Below the pieces are notes generated by a model. The model saw nothing but the letters and a program-made list of their open reading frames with translations, was not told where the DNA came from and made no database searches. From the NCBI GenBank assembly GCA_947178215.1, contig CAMWXJ010000020.1, forward strand, positions 1-45,498: a stretch of DNA of 45,498 nt, given 5' to 3'. A program made the position numbers and the translations under genes. Origin of the DNA: an uncultured Porphyromonadaceae bacterium (GTDB lineage Bacteria; Bacteroidota; Bacteroidia; Bacteroidales; Muribaculaceae). Below, in pieces: positions 27,481 to 35,255 of this stretch. How positions within the stretch are numbered: the stretch's first letter is position 1; the number at the start of each line of letters is the position of its first letter.

Positions 27481-28389
27481 ATGTCATCTCCGACACCGCA
27501 TCACCACAGGGCCTTCCCGACCCTCAGCACCCAGGCCACCGCTGTGGTCTCGGTGGCTATGGTGCTTCTCATTCTCGGCATAGTGGCGCTTATTGCCCTG
27601 GCCGCGCGTCGCGTGGGCCGCGAGGTGCGCGAAAACGTGGGCTATGCCGTAGTGGTGAGCGACAACGCGTCGGCCTCCGACCTCAAATCGCTGCGCAAGC
27701 TCATTGAGGAAGCGCCGGCGACATCATCGGCCACGTTCTCCACACCCGACGAAGTGCTCGCCGCCTGGCAGCATATGATAGCAACCGACTCTACGTCGGA
27801 GGAGGAAAGCGACATCGTGGAGATGCTCGGCGTCAATCCGTTCAGCGCGGAATGGGAAGTGCACGTACACGAGGCATATGCCTCCACCGACTCCCTTGCC
27901 AAAATTACAGGCCAGCTTCGCCGCCACCCGGCAGTGACCGAGATAGTGATACACCAAGAGATGATTGACTCCATCAACTCCACCCTCAACACTCTCACCG
28001 TTACCCTGCTCATCGTAGCGGCAGCACTGCTGCTGATATCTGTGGCTCTCATCAACAACACAGTGCGACTCAGCGTCTACTCACGCCGCTTCACCATACA
28101 CACCATGCAGCTCGTAGGCGCCACGGCGCCGTTTATCCGACGGCCTTTCATCAGTTCAAACATCGTGGGCGGCATCATAGCAGCCATGCTCGCATTCGTC
28201 ATATTAGTGCTGTTGATATGCTACGCGCGCACTATCGACCCGATAGTTATCGAGTATGTCACACCGCAGAGCATAGGCCTCATAGGCATAGGTATGTTCG
28301 CGGCAGGTGTCGTAATCTGCGCCCTGGCCGCCACGTTCGCCGCCAACAAGTATATCCGCACGAGCTACGACAACCTCTTCGACTCCTGA
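27481..28389 (+). CDS. ftsX: Cell division protein FtsX
   Basis: This is the permease-like partner of FtsE in the divisome; it relays ATP hydrolysis to periplasmic cell-wall hydrolases. The ATG at 27481 gives 302 residues; an in-frame ATG at 27454 would add nine residues. The layout is typical: a short cytoplasmic start, TM1 (VVSVAMVLLILGIVALIALA), and a periplasmic loop with the usual VVVSDNAS, EVLAAWQHM, MLGVNPFSAEWEVHV and ITGQLRRHPAV. Then TM2 (TLLIVAAALLLISVALINNT), the RRFTIHTMQLVGAT segment and TM3-4 follow, ending in SYDNLFDS. No ftsE is adjacent, as is common in Bacteroidota. Confidence 0.93.
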   Translation: MSSPTPHHHRAFPTLSTQATAVVSVAMVLLILGIVALIALAARRVGREVRENVGYAVVVSDNASASDLKSLRKLIEEAPATSSATFSTPDEVLAAWQHMIATDSTSEEESDIVEMLGVNPFSAEWEVHVHEAYASTDSLAKITGQLRRHPAVTEIVIHQEMIDSINSTLNTLTVTLLIVAAALLLISVALINNTVRLSVYSRRFTIHTMQLVGATAPFIRRPFISSNIVGGIIAAMLAFVILVLLICYARTIDPIVIEYVTPQSIGLIGIGMFAAGVVICALAATFAANKYIRTSYDNLFDS

Positions 28390-28423
28390 TCTCCACGCTC
28401 CTCCACGCCCATTATACAAAATA

Positions 28424-28741
28424 ATGATTACAACATCCGACAAATTCCCCAACACCGAGGCAGCCAACAGCACCAGCAAACGCGACAACGCGTCGTTCCG
28501 TTCCTTCCTCCCCCTTACGCGCCTCAACTTCATCCTCATGGCCATAGCCGGAGCCGTGATAGTGGCAGGTTTCCTGCTCATGACCGGCGCCCCGTCGGGC
28601 GCCGACACCTTCAACCCCGACATATTCTCGACGCGCCGCATCGTCGTAGGCCCCACCATAGCCTTCCTCGGCTATATCTTCATGGGCGCCGCCATAATGT
28701 GGCCCTCCAAGTCACGCAAATCACACAACACCCCTGAATAA
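28424..28741 (+). CDS. DUF3098 family membrane protein
   Basis: The 105-residue protein has a charged N-terminus and two helices (FILMAIAGAVIVAGFLLMTG and VVGPTIAFLGYIFMGAAIMW) joined by a short loop with PDIFSTRRIV. It is a Bacteroidota family that regularly lies between ftsX and uppP. That synteny suggests a link to division or lipid-carrier recycling, but no function is established. The stop TAA shares its last base with the start of uppP (TAATG). Confidence 0.85.
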   Translation: MITTSDKFPNTEAANSTSKRDNASFRSFLPLTRLNFILMAIAGAVIVAGFLLMTGAPSGADTFNPDIFSTRRIVVGPTIAFLGYIFMGAAIMWPSKSRKSHNTPE

Positions 28742-29562
28742 TGGATTGGATTGAAGCTCTCATACTCGGGCTCGTGCAGGGCCTTTCGGAGTATCTGCCC
28801 ATAAGCTCGAGCGGTCATCTCGAAATAGCGCGTTCGATGCTTGGCGTCAACCTCTCAGGAGCAGAAGCTCTCAACTTCAACGTGGCACTACATGTCGCCA
28901 CAGTGCTCAGCACCATTACCGTGCTCCGCGCCGAGTTTGTACCTCTCTGCCGCTCGTTCTTCACCCTCAGGCGCGATGCCAACACCACCTACGTCTGGAA
29001 GCTGATTGTGTCATGTATCCCGGTGGCCGTCGTAGGCTTCGCTTTCAAGGACAACATCGAAGCACTCTTCGGAGGCACCCTCGTCACCGTAGGCTGGTGT
29101 CTGCTCGTAACAGCGGTGCTCCTCTCGCTCGCCTATTTCCTGCGCACCCGCGGGAGCATAGCCACAGGCCGCCCCGGCCATCCCGTCACATGGCTCGACG
29201 CCATAGTGATAGGCATCTCACAGGCCGTAGCCGTGCTGCCCGGCCTCTCGCGCTCCGGCACCACAATCGCCACCTCGATTCTGCTCGGCGACGACCGCGC
29301 CGCAGCCGCCCGCTTCTCGTTCTTCATGGTAATCATACCTATTCTGGGCGAAGCGCTGCTCGACAGCGTGAAGATGATTGGCGGCTCGGGTGCCGACACC
29401 CCCGCCGAAATAGGCGCCGTGCCGCTGCTGATAGGCTTCATCACTGCCTACCTTACCGGCTGCCTCGCATGCCGTTGGATGATAGGCATAGTTACACGCG
29501 GCCGCATGATATGGTTTGCCGTCTACTGCGCCCTCATGGGCATAGCCTGCATAGTATGGTAA
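28741..29562 (+). CDS. uppP: Undecaprenyl-diphosphatase UppP (BacA)
   Basis: It dephosphorylates undecaprenyl pyrophosphate, recycling the lipid carrier for peptidoglycan and glycan export, in the inner membrane. The 273 residues carry both family signatures: motif 1, GLVQGLSEYLPISSSGHL (residues about 11-28), and motif 2, PGLSRSGTT at 167-175. Seven to eight helices surround them. Length is standard. It overlaps DUF3098 by one base and truB by seven, so the genes are translationally linked. Confidence 0.97.
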   Translation: MDWIEALILGLVQGLSEYLPISSSGHLEIARSMLGVNLSGAEALNFNVALHVATVLSTITVLRAEFVPLCRSFFTLRRDANTTYVWKLIVSCIPVAVVGFAFKDNIEALFGGTLVTVGWCLLVTAVLLSLAYFLRTRGSIATGRPGHPVTWLDAIVIGISQAVAVLPGLSRSGTTIATSILLGDDRAAAARFSFFMVIIPILGEALLDSVKMIGGSGADTPAEIGAVPLLIGFITAYLTGCLACRWMIGIVTRGRMIWFAVYCALMGIACIVW

Positions 29563-30332
29563 GCGACAACACCGTTGACCGGGCCGCCGCTTATCCCGAC
29601 CGTGAGTACGACTTTATCGGCGGCGAGGTACTTGCCGTCGACAAGCCCGTAGGGTGGACCTCGTTCGACGTAGTGAAGCGTCTGCGAAGCTCGCTTCTGC
29701 GCCGCCTCCGCCGCAAGAAATTCAAGGTGGGCCACGCAGGCACCCTCGACCCGCTCGCCTCGGGACTCATGATTATCACCACCGGGCGCGCCACCAAACT
29801 CATCGAGACCCTCCAGGCCGGCGTAAAGGAATACGTGGCCACTCTCGCCCTCGGCTCTACCACACCCTCGTTTGACCTCGAGACGGAAATCGATGCCACT
29901 TATCCCACCGGCCATATCACCCGCGAACTTATCGACTCGGTGCTTCCTGCTTTTCACGGCACCATAGAGCAGGTGCCTCCCGCATTCTCGGCATGCAAGA
30001 TTGACGGCCAGCGCGCCTACGAAATGGCCAGGCGCGGCGAGACGGTGGAGTTAAAGGCCAAGATTCTCGTCATCGACGAGATAGAGGTCATAGAGTTTGA
30101 CCCCGCCGCAATGACCCTCACCCTCCGCATCGTTTGCAGCAAGGGCACCTATATAAGAGCTCTCGCACGCGATATCGGAGCGGCGCTTGGCTCAGGCGCC
30201 CACCTAACAGCCCTCAGGCGCACCCGCGTCGGCGACCTCACCGTCGACCACGCCATGGATGTCGCCACAGCCGCCGACCTAATACGCGACTGCCGCCTCG
30301 CTCCCGAAGAGGACGCCGGCGCAGCATCGTGA
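29556..30332 (+). CDS. truB: tRNA pseudouridine-55 synthase TruB
   Basis: It converts U55 of the tRNA T-loop to pseudouridine. The start at 29556 (MVSDNTVD) overlaps uppP by seven bases; the open frame further upstream is only a shadow of uppP. The 258-residue protein has VDKPVGWTSFDVVKRL, the catalytic loop GHAGTLDPLASGLM with the nucleophile D65, then KEYVATLALGSTTPSFD. Next are QVPPAFSACKIDGQRAYE and CSKGTYIRALARDIG. Length and order match TruB. The pairing of uppP, truB and queA is the usual Bacteroidota arrangement. Confidence 0.97.
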   Translation: MVSDNTVDRAAAYPDREYDFIGGEVLAVDKPVGWTSFDVVKRLRSSLLRRLRRKKFKVGHAGTLDPLASGLMIITTGRATKLIETLQAGVKEYVATLALGSTTPSFDLETEIDATYPTGHITRELIDSVLPAFHGTIEQVPPAFSACKIDGQRAYEMARRGETVELKAKILVIDEIEVIEFDPAAMTLTLRIVCSKGTYIRALARDIGAALGSGAHLTALRRTRVGDLTVDHAMDVATAADLIRDCRLAPEEDAGAAS

Positions 30333-30416
30333 CGGCCCTCAGGCATCTTCCTCATAACAACCGTTCTTTCAAAAAATCACGACTGTTCACACCCATTTCC
30401 ACATCACCCGTATAGC

Positions 30417-31466
30417 ATGAAACTGTCGCAATTCAAGTTCAAACTACCCGACGAACTTATCGCCAAATATCCTGCCGAGCAGCGCGACGAAGCGCGGCTC
30501 ATGGTCGTCAACCGCCGCACGGGCGAGATTTCCTCACACATCTTCAAGGAGATTCTCAACTACTTCGACGACGGCGACATCATGGTATTCAACGACACCC
30601 AGGTGTTTCCCGCACGCCTCGACGGCAACAAGGAGCGCACCGGCGCCCGCATCGAGGTGTTCCTTCTACGTGAACTCAATGCCGAAAACAAGCTCTGGGA
30701 TGTGCTTGTGGAGCCGGCCCGCAAGATACGTATCGGCAACAAGCTCTATTTCGGTGACGACGACTCGATGGTGGCCGAGGTGATTGACAACACCACCTCG
30801 CGCGGACGCACACTCCGATTCCTCTACGACGGCCCCCACGACGAGTTCAAAAAGGCACTCTACGCTCTCGGACGCACACCCATACCCGTATACATCGGCC
30901 GCGAGCCCGAACCTGAGGACGCCGAACGCTATCAGACCATCTTCGCCCGCAAGGAAGGCGCCGTGATGGCTCCGGCCGCCGGCCTGCACTTCTCGCGCGA
31001 ACTCATGACACGCCTCCGGATCAAGGGCATAGATGAAGCTTTCATAACCGTACACTCGGGCCTCGGCAATTTTAGGGAAATCGACGTAGAAGACCTCACC
31101 AAACACCGCATGGATTCCGAACAGATGGAGGTGACCGACGAGCTCGTAGAGCGCATCAACGCAGCCAAGGACGCCGACCACCGTGTGTGTGCCGTAGGCA
31201 CATCGGTGCTCCGCGCCCTCGCCACAGTCGAGAGCATGAACGGACACATAAAGAGCTATTCGGGCTGGACCAACAAGTTTATCTTCCCTCCCTACGACTT
31301 CACCACCCCCGACGCACTCGTCACCAACTTCCACCTACCCTACTCTACGCTCCTCATGATGGCGGCAGCCTTCGGTGGCTACGACCTCGTGATGAAGGCA
31401 TACGACACCGCAGTGAAGGAGAAATACCGCTTCGGAGCCTACGGCGACGCAATGCTCATAATCTGA
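30417..31466 (+). CDS. queA: S-adenosylmethionine:tRNA ribosyltransferase-isomerase QueA
   Basis: It makes epoxyqueuosine in the anticodon wobble position by transferring ribosyl from SAM. The 349 residues match the family end to end: [25 protein letters not shown], then [55 protein letters not shown]. It ends with [21 protein letters not shown] and [13 protein letters not shown]. The other queuosine genes are not in the window. A gap of 84 bases separates it from truB. Confidence 0.97.
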   Translation: MKLSQFKFKLPDELIAKYPAEQRDEARLMVVNRRTGEISSHIFKEILNYFDDGDIMVFNDTQVFPARLDGNKERTGARIEVFLLRELNAENKLWDVLVEPARKIRIGNKLYFGDDDSMVAEVIDNTTSRGRTLRFLYDGPHDEFKKALYALGRTPIPVYIGREPEPEDAERYQTIFARKEGAVMAPAAGLHFSRELMTRLRIKGIDEAFITVHSGLGNFREIDVEDLTKHRMDSEQMEVTDELVERINAAKDADHRVCAVGTSVLRALATVESMNGHIKSYSGWTNKFIFPPYDFTTPDALVTNFHLPYSTLLMMAAAFGGYDLVMKAYDTAVKEKYRFGAYGDAMLII

Positions 31467-31500
31467 CCTGCGGCACGACCGCCAATCATCGCCCCTGCAC

Positions 31501-32106
31501 TTGGACTCCTCGGCCTACACTACAATAGCAGCTCCCTCGCGCGGACGGCTCACCGTGAAGATGAGCCGCTTCCTCGCCTTTGCCTTCCCGGTGCAGAGCG
31601 CCGTGGAGGCAAAGGAGCGCATTGCCGATGTGGCGTCGGAGTATCACGACGCCCGCCACTGCTGCTGGGCCTACCTGCTCGGAGCCGACGGATCCGAATC
31701 GGCGTCGAGCGACAACGGCGAACCGTCGGGCACCGCCGGCCGACCCATCCTCGGGCAAATACGCTCTGCGGGACTCACCAACATCGCCGTGGCCGTGGTG
31801 CGCTACTTCGGCGGCATCAAACTCGGCACTCCCGGCCTCATTGCAGCCTACCGCGAATCGACCGCACTGGCACTTGCCGAGGCCGAGCGCGTGGACCGTT
31901 GTCAGGAGACAGAGATAGGGCTAACATTTCCTTATATGGCCCTCAACGACGTCATGCGCGTAGTGAAATCTACTATGGAGGCTACGGTCGTGACACAAGA
32001 GTTTGACAACACCTGCAAGATGATTATGCGCATACGTGCCGACCGCGCCGACGCACTCGCCGCCCGTCTTGCCGCAATCGACGGCACCTCTATCCTCGAC
32101 CTCTGA
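31501..32106 (+). CDS. YigZ/IMPACT family protein
   Basis: This conserved two-domain protein is related to eukaryotic IMPACT, with unclear bacterial function (possibly translation-linked). The family's usual start (SAYTTIAAPSRG) is reached only with the TTG at 31501; the first ATG (31561) would cut off the start of the fold. The 201 residues contain SRFLAFAFPVQSAVEAKERI, the signature HDARHCCWAYLLG, SSDNGEPSGTAGRPIL and VAVVRYFGGIKLGTPGLIAAY, followed by the ferredoxin-like C-terminal domain. It follows queA by 34 bases and probably shares its transcript. Confidence 0.9.
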   Translation: MDSSAYTTIAAPSRGRLTVKMSRFLAFAFPVQSAVEAKERIADVASEYHDARHCCWAYLLGADGSESASSDNGEPSGTAGRPILGQIRSAGLTNIAVAVVRYFGGIKLGTPGLIAAYRESTALALAEAERVDRCQETEIGLTFPYMALNDVMRVVKSTMEATVVTQEFDNTCKMIMRIRADRADALAARLAAIDGTSILDL

Positions 32107-32177
32107 CCTCCTCCAAAGCGCTCCACACTATATTTTCCAAGTGGCAAGTGTTAAAATTTGCTTTTTTTATGGAAAAA

Positions 32178-32212
32178 TATGTTGTACAACATAATTGTTT
32201 TTTGTACTTTTG
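32178..32212 (+). promoter_or_regulatory. Promoter with overlapping perfect palindrome
   Basis: GTTG at 32181-32184 and TACTTTTG at 32205-32212 are 20 bases apart, as in Bacteroidota promoters. The -33 part lies inside the perfect 16-base palindrome TATGTTGTACAACATA (32178-32193), a likely operator for a dimeric regulator. The promoter drives the small lipoprotein gene at 32289. Confidence 0.6.
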
Positions 32213-32288
32213 CGCCGCAATTTGTTCTAATAGTTGAATAAATTTCCCAGACAACGAAAACTAAAACTATTCAATATTTTTAAAAGTC

Positions 32289-32504
32289 ATGAAAAAGTCT
32301 TTCATCGCAGCAGCTGCTATCGTAGCCGCCGTTGCTTTCACCGCCTGCACCGGCAAGAGCTCTGAAGCCACCGAAGAAACCGCAACCGATTCTGTAGAAG
32401 TAGTTGAAGCTACTGCTGTTGAAGAGGTAGTTGACACCACTTCTGTTCCCACCGACACCACCATCGTTGCCGAGGAAGTAGTTGAAGCTACTCCCGCCGA
32501 GTAA
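32289..32504 (+). CDS. Small acidic lipoprotein
   Basis: The 71-residue protein has a lipoprotein signal, MKKSFIAAAAIVAAVAFTAC, with the lipid-attachment Cys at position 20. The mature 52 residues are low complexity, made of Glu, Val, Thr and Ala, with the phrase VVEATAVEEVVDTT echoed by VAEEVVEATPAE. At the DNA level the 15-base unit GTAGTTGAAGCTACT occurs twice. It has no Lys or Arg after residue 23, so the mature part is strongly acidic and probably disordered. It has its own promoter and strong terminator, suggesting an abundant small envelope protein. No named family recognised. Confidence 0.75.
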   Translation: MKKSFIAAAAIVAAVAFTACTGKSSEATEETATDSVEVVEATAVEEVVDTTSVPTDTTIVAEEVVEATPAE

Positions 32505-32569
32505 TATCATAACTATTTGACAACAGCCACCGCGCCTCCCATCCGGGGTGCCCGGCTCAAATAAGTCGC

Positions 32570-32613
32570 GTCGCCGATGCATCTGCAAGCAGATGCATCG
32601 GCGACCTTTTCCT
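32570..32613 (+). terminator. Strong terminator after small lipoprotein
   Basis: GTCGCCGATGCATCTGC (32570-32586) is perfectly complementary to GCAGATGCATCGGCGAC (32589-32605), a 17-base arm with almost no loop, followed by CTTTTCC. Confidence 0.88.
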
Positions 32614-32744
32614 TACCCACGCTGGTTCCGGCCACTGAACATCACGACGCCGGTAATGAAGATGCCGGCTGCGCCTCGTAGCGTCGGCCGCAACCATTAC
32701 ACGATAGTTTTTGATTAATTTTGCAAAAATATTCTATCATATTC

Positions 32745-32775
32745 TTGGAAATCCTCGAAAAACTGTTTAACTTTG
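32745..32775 (+). promoter_or_regulatory. Promoter for GH97 gene
   Basis: TTG at 32745-32747 is followed after 20 bases by TAACTTTG at 32768-32775, a good Bacteroidota promoter giving a leader of about 80 bases. Confidence 0.65.
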
Positions 32776-32862
32776 CGTCGACGGCAGAGAATGTGCGTCT
32801 GGTATTATATTCACTCCGTCATTAATACTCTCATCCTCTGATTATATCATCCATTACAGTTT

Positions 32863-34989
32863 ATGAGACACTTATTGAGCATCGCTGCTATCAGTGCGAT
32901 TCTGGCAATGCAGGGATGTAAACAAACAGGGAGCGATTGCGTCGTCAGTTCACCCGACGGTAACATCCGCCTAACCTTCGCCCTCAACGGCGACGGAAAG
33001 CCCTCGTATAGTGTCACCTTCAATGGCGATACCGTGGTTCGCCCCTCGCTCATGGGCTTTGAAGTCAGTGGCGAAGACCCCGACTTTCGCTCCGGATTCA
33101 AATTCGCATCACGCCCCGTAATGGAAGACGTCGACTCGGTATGGGTACCGGTGTGGGGTGAGAACGACACCATTGTCAATCGCTACCAGTCACTCCGGGT
33201 CGCCCTTGAAAAGAAAGCATCTGACGGCACACAGCGCCGCCTTGACATCGACTTCCGCGTCTACGACGATGGCATAGCCTTCCGCTACCTCATCCCCGCG
33301 CAGGGCAACGACTCGCTCACCATAACGGAAGAGTATTCAGAGTTCGCAATGCCTGCCGACCTCACCGCATGGTGGATTCCCGGCGACTACGACACCCAGG
33401 AATATGAATACAACCGCTCGCGCCTCTCGGAGATACGCGGCATAAACGAAAACGCCGACAAGCTCGGCAACGTAAGCCAGACGGCATTCTCACCCGGAGG
33501 CGTGCAGACCTCGCTCATGCTCAAAGGGAGCGACTCGCTCTACATGAACATACACGAGGCCGCCCTCGTCGATTATCCGGCGATGCACCTCGACCTCGAC
33601 GACACCACTCTGACTTTCCGCTCATGGCTCACCCCTATGCCCGACGGCACAAAGGCCACAGTAGCGCTACCGTTCCGCACACCATGGCGCGTGGTGATGA
33701 TTGGCGACGAGGCCACCGACATCCTCGCCACCGATATTATATACAACCTCAACGACCCCACCAAGTTTGAGGATACCTCATGGATTACTCCGGTCAAGTA
33801 CATGGGCGTGTGGTGGGAGATGATTACCGGCAAAAGCTCATGGAGCTACACCGACGCCGAAAACTTCGACCTCGCTACATTCGACTACACCAAGGCACGC
33901 CCCAACGGACGCCATGCCGCCAACACCGCCAACGTGAAGCGATATATCGACTTCGCCGCCGCCAACGGATTCGACCAACTACTCATCGAAGGCTGGAACA
34001 CCGGCTGGGAGGATTGGTTCGGCAAGGAGAAGGAGTTTGTGTTTGACTTCGTGACACCCTATCCCGACTTCGACCTCAAAGGCCTCAACGACTACGCTCA
34101 CAGCAAGGGCATACGTCTGATGATGCACCACGAGACATCGGGCTCCATCCCAAATTACGAACAGTGGATGGACACCGCCTACACCCTCATGAACAACTAC
34201 GGCTACAACGCCGTCAAGAGCGGTTATGTGGGCAACATCCTCCCCAAAGGACAAAACCACTACAATCAGCAGTCGATACGCCACTACCTCAACGCCATAC
34301 GCAAGGCCGCCGACCACAAAATCATGGTCAACGCCCATGAAGCCGTGCGCCCCACAGGCCTCGCCCGCACCTACCCCAACCTCGTAGGCAACGAGAGCGC
34401 ACTCGGCACTGAATACCAGAATATGTCGACCGCCCACGAGACCATACTTCCCTTCACCCGACTTAAAGGCGGCCCCATGGACTTCACGCCCGGCATATTC
34501 CGCACCGACCTCGGCTCATTCGCCCCGGGCAACAAGGAGCACAAGAGAGCCACCACGGCCAATCAGCTCGGAGTCTATCTCACCATGTACTCCCCCCTCC
34601 AGATGGCAGCCGACCTCCCCGAGCACTACATGGAGAAAGCCGACGCGTTCCAGTTCATCAAAGACGTGCCCGTCGACTGGTCCAAGAGCCGCTACATCGC
34701 TGCCGAGCCCGGCGAATACATCATCGTGGCGCGACGCGACAAGAACAGCCCCGACTGGTATGTCGGCGGCGTAGCCAACGAACCCACCGACTATAAGCTC
34801 AGCTTCGACTTCCTCCCCCAAGGGACGACGTATGAAGCCACGATATATGCCGACGCACCCGAAGCCGACGCGATAACCAATCCCGAAGCCTACGTCATCA
34901 CCACCGGTGAAATCGACGCAGACACCACACTCCCGATCCATATGGCACGCGGAGGAGGCTTTGCGATACGTCTGCAACAAAAGAACTAA
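32863..34989 (+). CDS. GH97 alpha-glucosidase (SusB-like), lipoprotein
   Basis: It hydrolyses alpha-glucosidic bonds of starch-type oligosaccharides. A lipoprotein signal places Cys19 after AMQG. The 708 residues have the GH97 N-terminal beta-sandwich (about 25-280), the TIM barrel (about 285-600) and a C-terminal beta domain. The glutamates E424 (HHETSG), E493 (NAHEAVRP), E511 and E517 (ESALGTEY) have the same spacing (69, 18, 6) as Glu439, Glu508, Glu526 and Glu532 of B. thetaiotaomicron SusB, recalled from the literature. A Gly in AVKSGYV stands where retaining alpha-galactosidases of the family have their Asp nucleophile. Both points argue for the inverting alpha-glucosidase branch. No other sus genes flank it. 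Confidence 0.93.
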   Translation: MRHLLSIAAISAILAMQGCKQTGSDCVVSSPDGNIRLTFALNGDGKPSYSVTFNGDTVVRPSLMGFEVSGEDPDFRSGFKFASRPVMEDVDSVWVPVWGENDTIVNRYQSLRVALEKKASDGTQRRLDIDFRVYDDGIAFRYLIPAQGNDSLTITEEYSEFAMPADLTAWWIPGDYDTQEYEYNRSRLSEIRGINENADKLGNVSQTAFSPGGVQTSLMLKGSDSLYMNIHEAALVDYPAMHLDLDDTTLTFRSWLTPMPDGTKATVALPFRTPWRVVMIGDEATDILATDIIYNLNDPTKFEDTSWITPVKYMGVWWEMITGKSSWSYTDAENFDLATFDYTKARPNGRHAANTANVKRYIDFAAANGFDQLLIEGWNTGWEDWFGKEKEFVFDFVTPYPDFDLKGLNDYAHSKGIRLMMHHETSGSIPNYEQWMDTAYTLMNNYGYNAVKSGYVGNILPKGQNHYNQQSIRHYLNAIRKAADHKIMVNAHEAVRPTGLARTYPNLVGNESALGTEYQNMSTAHETILPFTRLKGGPMDFTPGIFRTDLGSFAPGNKEHKRATTANQLGVYLTMYSPLQMAADLPEHYMEKADAFQFIKDVPVDWSKSRYIAAEPGEYIIVARRDKNSPDWYVGGVANEPTDYKLSFDFLPQGTTYEATIYADAPEADAITNPEAYVITTGEIDADTTLPIHMARGGGFAIRLQQKN

Positions 34990-35027
34990 ACCATGTCTTA
35001 AACTGTGTTTAGACACACTAACAAGTC

Positions 35028-35048
35028 ATAGATTTGAGAAATAAGAGT
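35028..35048. repeat. 21-base repeat, copy 1
   Basis: The 21 bases starting ATAGATTTGAGAAATAAG and ending AGT are identical to 42201-42221. This copy lies just after the GH97 gene; the other lies directly before the four-helix-bundle gene. Both are in the same orientation. Confidence 0.7.
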
Positions 35049-35097
35049 TCATAATTAAGTTTGAGAAAAAAAACGGACAATCCGATTTTTTGATCAG

Positions 35098-35139
35098 GTC
35101 CCGGCACCGCGCGTGATGCGTAGTCCGGGACATTTTTTT
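35098..35139 (+). terminator. Terminator after GH97 gene
   Basis: GTCCCGG (35098-35104) pairs with CCGGGAC (35125-35131), followed by eight T. A second short hairpin, CGGA-CAA-TCCG with A-rich and T-rich flanks at 35067-35091, sits just before it and could act in both directions. Confidence 0.75.
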
Positions 35140-35186
35140 TAACCATTATTTCAGATAATACATACCGCACTAATCAAAAAAATCAT

Positions 35187-35194
35187 TAGATTTG
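35187..35194 (+). promoter_or_regulatory. -7 promoter box for NagB-like/PIG-L gene
   Basis: TAGATTTG fits TAnnTTTG. Transcription would begin near 35201, so the TTG at 35199 cannot be the usual translation start, which supports the ATG at 35256. Confidence 0.55.
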
Positions 35195-35255
35195 CAAATT
35201 GGAAAATAACAATTTTGCGGCGCCGAAAGCACCCGCAATTCCCCTTAGTATATAC

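Larger units (their letters stand above)
32505..32862. other. Non-coding region before GH97 gene
   Basis: 358 bases holding the terminator of the small lipoprotein and the promoter of the GH97 gene, plus an extra unpaired -7-like TAATTTTG at 32716-32723. No coding potential is seen. Confidence 0.6.

Noticed and set aside
29013-29555. Extended frame upstream of truB
   Set aside because: It is the out-of-frame shadow of uppP. TruB homology starts after the ATG at 29556.
35199-35255. TTG start 19 codons upstream for the NagB-like/PIG-L gene
   Set aside because: It falls at or before the likely transcription start given by TAGATTTG at 35187-35194; the ATG at 35256 begins directly before the conserved fold.
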